Below are positions 58,518 through 64,000 of a stretch of 64,000 nucleotides of DNA, one piece after another (the first letter of the stretch is position 1; each line of letters starts with the position of its first letter). The notes beneath the pieces are model-generated. The model saw only the letters and a list, made by a program, of their open reading frames with translations. It ran no database searches and was not told the DNA's origin. Origin of the DNA: Niallia sp. XMNu-256 (lineage in GTDB: Bacteria > Bacillota > Bacilli > Bacillales > Cytobacillaceae); the NCBI RefSeq assembly GCF_036670015.1, contig NZ_CP137636.1, positions 3,016,501-3,080,500 of the forward strand. The letters run 5' to 3'. The translations under genes were made by a program, and so were the position numbers.

Positions 58518-58925
58518 TTGAAAAATCGGATTTTCAATTACATTGTATTTGGTGTTATCGGTCTCGCAGTTTTTGGCATACTGTCACAGATTATTTATAA
58601 TCCAGCCGTTTTTTTCAAAGGAATTGCTATTACGCTTGGAATTGCAGCAGTTATTTTCTTTGTTGTTAAGCTAATTTATAAGCCTAGCCCGGCAAAGCGT
58701 GAACAACGGGCATTTATAAAAGCAGCGAAAAAATCAGCAAAAAGAAAACAACAAAATGTTGCGATCCCACAAAATCGAATGAAAATGAAGACTACACCTA
58801 AAAAGACAAGTACTTTAACACCTATTAAAAGTGCTCGTGCATTAAGGAAGAAAAAGGATCAGCCTCAATTAACTGTAATTGAAGGAAAAAAAGGGAAAAA
58901 GAAAAATCGTGCCTCATTTTTATGA
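58518..58925 (+). CDS. yqhP: YqhP / SA1362 family small membrane protein
   Basis: A 135-residue protein: two N-terminal hydrophobic helices (YIVFGVIGLAVFGILSQII, ITLGIAAVIFFVVKLIY) and a very basic Lys/Arg/Gln-rich tail that could bind nucleic acid or acidic lipids. Function unknown. TTG at 58518 is chosen because GGGAGGTGG ends 5 bases before it; the frame opens at 58494 with no ribosome site. Confidence 0.8.
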   Translation: MKNRIFNYIVFGVIGLAVFGILSQIIYNPAVFFKGIAITLGIAAVIFFVVKLIYKPSPAKREQRAFIKAAKKSAKRKQQNVAIPQNRMKMKTTPKKTSTLTPIKSARALRKKKDQPQLTVIEGKKGKKKNRASFL

Positions 58926-58940
58926 GACACGTTTTTTTTT
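58908..58940 (+). terminator. terminator of yqhP
   Basis: Stem CGTGCCTCAT / ATGAGACACG with one mismatch and a T-rich loop, followed by T9. The yqhP stop codon is inside it. Confidence 0.82.
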
Positions 58941-58972
58941 GCTTTCGATACAACAGCATTTGCTGAACGAGG

Positions 58973-59872
58973 TTAAATCACCTTTTTATTAAACCTCCAG
59001 GATTCAAAGAACTTATTCGCACTATCCCGTCCTTGTTTAAGTAATGTTTGTTTTTTAGTTTCTGTTAAGGCAAATTCAGTTGTGGCAACTCCTGCTGTTG
59101 GAATAAAGATGATATCTTTTTCGTGTTTTCGAGAAATGTAACGAGCATCATGGGCATCTTTCATCGTTTCAAATAACGCGGTAAATAACTGAATCGCATT
59201 TTTTATTTTATTCTTTGGCAGATCCTCCATATTATGACTAAGTTTAATTCCTATAACTGGTCTTACTCGATCAACATTATCATCATCAAATAACCACATC
59301 GGAAAGTTACTTAATACTCCCCCATCAACAATAATGCTACTTTCCTTTTTGGACTTTAATGTGACTGGTTCAAAAAAATAGGGCAGGCTGCAACTCATTC
59401 TCACGGCTTTGGCGATTGAAAAGGAATGGGGATCAATTCCATATTTGACAAGGTCATCAGGTAAGATCATCAAACGGCCATTTGTAATATCGGAGGCAAC
59501 AAATCTTAAATGTTGACGAGGAAGATCTGCAAATGTACGCAGACCTTTTCTTGCTAATATTTCTTCAAGCCACTTTTCTAATGCATTGCCTTTATATAAA
59601 CCGAGACGAAAATACAATAGAATCCATTTTGCCACTGAGTAAGGTAGGATGGTTTTCCGCTCATCCAGCAAAATTTTCAAATCGAGTTCATCAAGCAATC
59701 CGTCAATTTCCTTACTACTATATCTAGCGGCAATAAGGGAGGCGATAATTGCACCTGCGCTAGCTCCGGCTACCCGCTTAAATTTGTATCCCCGTTTTTC
59801 GATTTCCTCTATGGCCCCAATTAAAGCAATCCCTTTAATGCCCCCTCCAGAAAAAACACCATCTATATACAC
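58973..59872 (-). CDS. yqhO: patatin-like phospholipase (YqhO)
   Basis: Lipid acyl hydrolase with a Ser-Asp dyad (299 residues): oxyanion loop SGGGIKGIALIG, nucleophile elbow GASAGA, and catalytic Asp in IVDGGVLSNFP. The frame is open to 60037, overlapping nrdJ. GTG at 59872 follows TTAGGAGTGG and gives the family N-terminus VYIDGVFSGGG, so I choose it. Confidence 0.9.
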   Translation of the reverse strand: MYIDGVFSGGGIKGIALIGAIEEIEKRGYKFKRVAGASAGAIIASLIAARYSSKEIDGLLDELDLKILLDERKTILPYSVAKWILLYFRLGLYKGNALEKWLEEILARKGLRTFADLPRQHLRFVASDITNGRLMILPDDLVKYGIDPHSFSIAKAVRMSCSLPYFFEPVTLKSKKESSIIVDGGVLSNFPMWLFDDDNVDRVRPVIGIKLSHNMEDLPKNKIKNAIQLFTALFETMKDAHDARYISRKHEKDIIFIPTAGVATTEFALTETKKQTLLKQGRDSANKFFESWRFNKKVI

Positions 59873-60024
59873 GGCAGCCACTCCTAAAGATGTATTTACT
59901 GTTATCATCTTTAATCCGTTAGCCACCCAAATAGTACATTGGACAATTAAAAGTACGGAAAATATTTTTCTTTGAAACAAAAAAGGACGGAAACTTTTAG
60001 CTTCCATCCTTTTCATATGAAAAA

Positions 60025-63000
60025 TTATAGACCACATTTCAATTGAGCATTACAGTTCGTACATGTATTACATCCGCCAATTTCTTCAACTGTTCCTTTG
60101 CGACACACCGGACATGTGTCACCGACTTCCGAGCCAATTGTAACAGAAGTTGAACGCAGATCATTGATCGTATCAATTAAGACTACATGTGGTTTTTCGG
60201 TTGTTTTTGTATGTGTGTCTTTTTTATTATAGGTTTCATCTAATTGATTGTCTTCAGCTTTAAGTGTCAGAACTTGCGTATCACGTGATCCGTCTACATA
60301 AACCGTACCACCTTTGGCCCCGCCTTTATAAAGACGCTCGTAAACCTTTTCTACTTGTTCCACACTATAGCCTTTTGGTGCATTTACTGTCTTACTGATG
60401 GAACTATCAATCCACCGTTGGATAACACATTGAGTATCAGCGTGTGCTTCAGGTTTTAATTCCATAGCCGCTACGAACCAATGTGGAAGGTTTTCTGGGT
60501 CTGCTTCTGGATTTCTATCTAAATATTCTTGAACGATGTCTGCTTTCACTTCAATAAACTTACCTAAACGTCCACTTCTAAAGTAAGAGAAGGAGAAGTA
60601 AGGTTCAAGTCCTGTTGATACACCTACCATTGTACCCGTGGATCCAGTAGGAGCAACAGTTAATAGGTGTGAATTACGAATTCCGTTTTCTAAAATTGAT
60701 TGTCTAATGTCTTCAGGCATTTTCTTCATATAACCAGTGTTAATAAATGCCTCACGTAGACGGTTTGTTTCTTCCTCTGTTTTACCTGTTAAGAATGGGA
60801 AGCTTCCCTTTTCCTTACCAAGTTCAACAGATGTACGGTAAGCCGTTGTTGCGATCACTTCAAAAACCTGATCAACCAGTTTATTTCCTTCTTCAGAACC
60901 GTATTCTGTTTCACAATAAATGAGCAAGTCATGTAATCCCATCACACCTAAACCAACACGACGCTCACCAAGTGCTTGTTTTTTATTTTCTTCTAAGAAG
61001 TACGGTGTCGCATTGATCACATTATCCTGCATGCGCACGCCAACTTCGACTGTTTTCTTCAACTTTTCAAAGTTCACTGTTTTTGTTTCTTTATCAGCCA
61101 TTTCAGCTAAGTTAACCGCTGCAAGGTTACATACAGAATATGGTGCGAGAGGTTGTTCCAATTTTGTTATCCTAAAGGTTTTTTATCCTCTAGTTCTTAC
61201 AGTTGAATTCCTGTAAGTTCAGCATAACTTTTCATTACACAGTGTGTAATGTTGCGGCCTCGTGCGCTACATTCCTGTAGTCGGGTGATTACTCGATCCC
61301 GAAGCATTATATTCCTACAATATTTAATTCTTTTAAAATACTGTAGGTTTCAGCTCGTATGCGTTGCCCCTGACTAACCCTTTACTGTTAGCCTTCGGTT
61401 CGGATTAGCATCTCAGCCTTCCCGCTTAATTCCGCAATTTTTTTAACGTGAGGCAAACTAAGCTACTCTACCACACGGATTTGTTGCAACGACTTTTTGT
61501 CCATATGCAGTTGCATTTGTCATGTCGTTGGCATTATCAATAAAGAAAATTCCAGGCTCTGCTGAGTAAGTTGCACAAATATTGATCAAGTTCCAAAGTT
61601 CTTTCGCTCTGATTGTCTTGTATGTGCGAACTTTATAACCAAGTTTTTCCCACTCGCGAACATCGCCGACTTTATGCCATTCTTCATTGTAAATCTTCAT
61701 TTCCTCAGGAGTATAGCCTTCAACATCCGGGAAGCGTAACTCGTACTCAGCGTCATTTTCAACTGCTTCCATGAATTCTTTTGTTAAGCAAACAGAAATG
61801 TTCGCTCCTGTCAAAAATTCTGAGTTATGAACCGCATATGTTCCACCAGTGGCTAGCGTATCTTCAGCGTGTGCAATGATACTTTCACTGAATCCACCTA
61901 ATCCTGGAATATGTTTATAATTAATTATCCCTTGATACATCGCTTTTTCTTGCTCTGTTAAAGGAGTAAATTTCAATTTATCTTTTGCCAGCTTCTTAAT
62001 TTTCTCATCTTCTGTATTTTCAATTAGAAAACGTAAAATGCGTGGATTTTGCATTTTAGAAATAATGAATTCAATAATATCTGGATGCCAGTCACTAAGC
62101 ATGATCATTTGTGCTAGGTTGTTACATTGGTTCGCTACACCAATTCTCTATGTTTCCATAGAGCTCAGACCATATCATACATCAATTGGATGTCCTCGCG
62201 CTTCGGAATCGCTTGATTCCTACTCTACTCCCTTCCGTAAAAACGTGGTTTCGATGGTCGTTGAACCTTTTCCATTGACAGGAACTTGGCTGCTGATTAC
62301 CCATATATCTTTATCATTTTTGGACCTTCACGATTGCTGTTTCCAGCTGCGTTGTGGTTGATAAAGCTTTAGGGTGTTCCAGCAATTCACGAGGTTTATT
62401 TATAGACGAGGCACACTTATGCTGCTTTACCACGTCTGGATCCGCCTTGCTCAACCAAATGAGTCAATTTCGCAATATCATCTAACCATGATACTGAACC
62501 AGATGATTTGCCGTTGACGCCTTTTGCCAAGGTGTTACGAGGTCTTAGAGTAGATCCATTTGTTCCTACACCACCGCCTCGGCTCATGATTTCCATGACT
62601 TGCTTACGGTGCTCTGAAATTCCTTCGCGCGAATCTTGAATATATGGCATTACGTAACAATTAAAGTAAGTAACGTCTGTATCAGCGCCCGCACCATATA
62701 ATACACGGCCAGCCGGAATAAAGTTTAAGCTCACCAATTCATGGTAAAACTTTTCAAACCATTCCTTACGCTTTTCCTCGGTTTCTTCAACAGAGGCCAA
62801 TCCTGTCGCATTCCGTTTTGCAATCTGCTCATAGTAAATTTCAAGCGGCTTCTCGATGACATCAAGCGGACGGGTAATCACTCCTGTTTTTGCTTCAGAA
62901 GGATCATCTAACACGGCTCTAAACTCTTCTTCAACCAATACTTTAGCTGATTTCTTTTCCCAATCAATATCAAGAATAAATCCAAGACCACGTGCTGGAA

Positions 63001-63223
63001 ATTTAGGATCTTCCTTAATCGTTAAAACAACAAAATCTCCGTTGGCCAACGTCAATTTTTCAGTATCTTTGAACGTATAACGATCAAGCATAACAAGACG
63101 TGAAACCCCTTTATGGGTAATTTTCATATCTGGAGTAATGGGATGTACTTGAGGAAATAGTCCAATATCCTTGTTTAATCGTTCCACATCCAAATTCATT
63201 TTTTGTCCAAGCACCACAGACAT
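60025..63223 (-). CDS. nrdJ: adenosylcobalamin-dependent (class II) ribonucleotide reductase, split by two group I introns
   Basis: Makes deoxyribonucleotides using a cobalamin-generated thiyl radical, without oxygen. Three exons on the minus strand: 63223-62429 (265 codons), 62114-61470 (215 codons) and 61158-60025 (377 residues plus stop); joined, 857 residues in one frame. Exon 1 has the redox Cys in FNCYVMP and ends GGSRRG; exon 2 begins AQMIML and ends NPCG; exon 3 begins EQPLAPYSVCN. The joined sequence restores the conserved GGSRRGAQMIM and the catalytic NPCGE. The C-terminus carries a zinc-ribbon tail (CPVC...CNTCTNC) used in reduction. Without splicing, exon 1 would stop after three extra codons. 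Two NrdR boxes lie upstream. Confidence 0.93.
61159..61469 (-). ncRNA. group I intron 2 of nrdJ (within the NPCGE motif)
   Basis: 311 bases, no ORF. The 5' exon end CGTGTGGT pairs with the intron's GCCTCACG guide (7 of 8 pairs), placing a U-G wobble exactly at the splice site. The guide's GTTT pairs with the 3' exon GAAC (P10). The intron ends in G. Core helices follow group I order: P3 TTGCGG (61432-61437) with CCGCAA (61252-61257), directly followed by P8 (61233-61251), then P9 CTTACAG/CTGTAAG (61196-61217). The P7 core is less canonical than in intron 1. Splicing joins NPCG to EQPL. Confidence 0.85.
62115..62428 (-). ncRNA. group I intron 1 of nrdJ (within GGSRRG-AQMIM)
   Basis: 314 bases, no ORF. 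The 5' exon AGACGTGGT pairs with the guide GCCTCGTCT (8 of 9) with a U-G wobble at the junction. Canonical core elements are present in order: P (AATTGCTGGAA, 62377-62387), Q (AATCAGCAGCCAAG, 62285-62298), R (GTTCAACGACCATCGA, 62251-62266) and S (GATATGGTCTGAGC, from 62176). GACCAT/ATGGTC form P7. P9 is CTCTATG-gaaa-CATAGAG. This resembles the IA-type introns of Bacillus phages. The reading frame requires exon 2 to start at GCA (62114), which would leave A rather than the usual G as last intron base (see findings). Confidence 0.93.
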
Positions 63224-63339
63224 ATATACAACTCCTTCAAATAGTTTCCATGTAAAGATCTAGTTGTGAACTAACATAAAGATCCATGGTTGACTATGTT
63301 TCTTTCATGTAATCCTAAATTATCATATTAACTCTATGA

Positions 63340-63388
63340 ATTCAACATATTGTGTTCTATTTATTTTTAATACCACTATATATTGATT
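63340..63388 (-). promoter_or_regulatory. tandem NrdR boxes upstream of nrdJ
   Basis: Minus-strand ACACAATATGTTGAAT (63340-63355) and AATCAATATATAGTGG (63373-63388) match the NrdR consensus ACACWATATATWGTGT at 13 and about 12 of 16 positions. Their starts are 33 bases apart, close to three helical turns, the usual spacing of NrdR box pairs. A TTGACA sequence about 25 bases upstream could be the -35. Expected role: repression by NrdR when dATP is plentiful. Confidence 0.8.
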
Positions 63389-63516
63389 TAGATTCAATAA
63401 AATACTAATTTGTCAAACTCAAAAATACATAGAATTAAGAGAATACTAGAGAAATCCTATCAATCCCTGCAGAATATGATAAATATCGCCATTTTTCACG
63501 ACTTGCACAGAAAAAA

Positions 63517-63545
63517 TAAAGCAGAAATTATATACTCTGCTTTAT
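63517..63545 (-). terminator. terminator of lipM
   Basis: Perfect 10-bp stem ATAAAGCAGA / TCTGCTTTAT followed on the minus strand by TTTTTC. It separates lipM from the nrdJ promoter region. Confidence 0.82.
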
Positions 63546-63587
63546 CGATTCTTTAAATGAAAATTCTACCACAATAGTTGTTTTTCA

Positions 63588-64000
63588 CTATCTCATAAAG
63601 TTCCATTCATCATTTTCATAGCGACTTTTGGCAATGTCCATGACAGCATTCATTTCATCTGCTGTTAATTGATACGGTTCAAGGTTAATATTCAGGCCTT
63701 CTTCAAAGCCAACCTTAAAAGCTCGTTTCGCCTCTTCAAGAGTTACTCTTTTCGGACTGATTTCATTAATCGCAACTGCTTTATTCTTAAACGATCGTTG
63801 CATACGCTCTTTCACACGGTCATTCGGAAATTTAAATAAGCTGAACAGCTTATCTTCATCCACGTCAATTAATATAGAACCATGTTGAAGGATAACACCT
63901 TTCTGTCTTGTTTGTGCACTGCCAGCCACTTTTCTACCCTCAACAACAAGTTCATACCAACTTGGAGCATCAAAACAAACTGCAGAATGTGGACTTTTCA
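63588..64000 (-). CDS. lipM: octanoyl-[GcvH]:protein N-octanoyltransferase LipM, C-terminal part only
   Basis: The frame stays open to the window edge, giving 136 residues of the C-terminal half. It begins [18 protein letters not shown], which contains the active-site Cys of LipM, then [25 protein letters not shown], the biotin/lipoate ligase-fold core. The enzyme moves octanoyl groups onto GcvH, the first step of lipoate assembly, and so ultimately serves the lipoyl domain of BkdB. Syntenic with B. subtilis yqhM. Confidence 0.9.
   Translation of the reverse strand, partial: KSPHSAVCFDAPSWYELVVEGRKVAGSAQTRQKGVILQHGSILIDVDEDKLFSLFKFPNDRVKERMQRSFKNKAVAINEISPKRVTLEEAKRAFKVGFEEGLNINLEPYQLTADEMNAVMDIAKSRYENDEWNFMR

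Noticed and set aside
59873-60037. N-terminal extension of the patatin-like protein
   Set aside because: It would overlap nrdJ and adds 55 residues with no family match; the GTG at 59872 has a good ribosome site.
62038-62361. 107-codon plus-strand frame over intron 1
   Set aside because: Antisense to exon 2 and the intron, no ribosome site, no recognisable protein; not a homing endonuclease.
60025-63223. nrdJ broken by frameshifts, or interrupted by inteins
   Set aside because: Frameshifts would not remove over 300 bases of non-homologous sequence at each break. Inteins must be in frame, but both intervening segments contain stops in the host frame. Group I guide pairings and core motifs explain both.
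1-64000. tRNA, rRNA, prophage or IS transposase genes
   Set aside because: I looked for cloverleaf-like and transposase-like sequences and found none; the window reads as core chromosome apart from the introns and small repeats.

Overview
The window comes from the chromosome of an endospore-forming, low-GC Gram-positive bacterium of the Bacillaceae. Gene content and order follow the Bacillus subtilis yqj-yqi-yqh segment (pentose phosphate genes, branched-chain acid operon, spo0A/spoIVB, recN-argR-yqxC-dxs-ispA-xseBA, nusB, accBC, spoIIIA operon, efp), but several B. subtilis genes are missing and others are added. A Neobacillus/Mesobacillus-like organism is my guess from this mixture; the sequence alone does not name the species. 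Almost all genes lie on the minus strand.

Layout. 1-4.5 kb: start of an amino-acid-binding lipoprotein, an MFS exporter, an SDR, proI and namA. 4.5-12 kb: a T-box-controlled Na+/amino-acid symporter, rnz, zwf, gndA and dinB. 12-25 kb: a YqjE-type peptidase, methylmalonyl-CoA epimerase and carboxyltransferase, the 33-codon gene prli42, an L,D-transpeptidase, YqjA, an arginine-type ABC transporter (artPQR), brxB, then meaB-mutB-mutA. 25-35 kb: the bkd operon (bcd-buk-lpdV-bkdAA-bkdAB-bkdB) behind a sigma-54 promoter, and its activator BkdR. 35-45 kb: yqzF, glpQ, spo0A, spoIVB, recN, argR, yqxC, dxs, ispA, xseB. 45-55 kb: xseA, nusB, yqhY, accC, accB and the spoIIIAA-AH operon. 55-64 kb: efp, yqhT, yqhR, yqhP, yqhO, an intron-split adenosylcobalamin-dependent ribonucleotide reductase gene (nrdJ) and the start-less end of lipM.

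How the genes fit together. BkdR and sigma-54 would switch on conversion of Leu/Ile/Val to branched acyl-CoA. The propionyl-CoA made from Ile/Val can be carried through the carboxyltransferase, Mce and MutAB/MeaB to succinyl-CoA. Phosphotransbutyrylase (ptb), which normally works with Buk, is absent from the operon. Two gene sets depend on adenosylcobalamin (MutAB and NrdJ).

Most notable observations. (1) nrdJ is interrupted by two small, endonuclease-free group I introns, one of them directly after the NPCG part of the catalytic NPCGE motif. (2) The ArtP-like solute-binding protein appears to be naturally circularly permuted: its normal C-terminal ~50 residues sit just after the lipobox. (3) Six copies of an exact 21-bp-period tandem repeat lie between buk and lpdV. 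(4) Two copies of a conserved structured element occur near spo0A and near yqhR. (5) spoIIIAD seems to use an ATT start codon. I had no tools, so coordinates of short sites were counted by hand.
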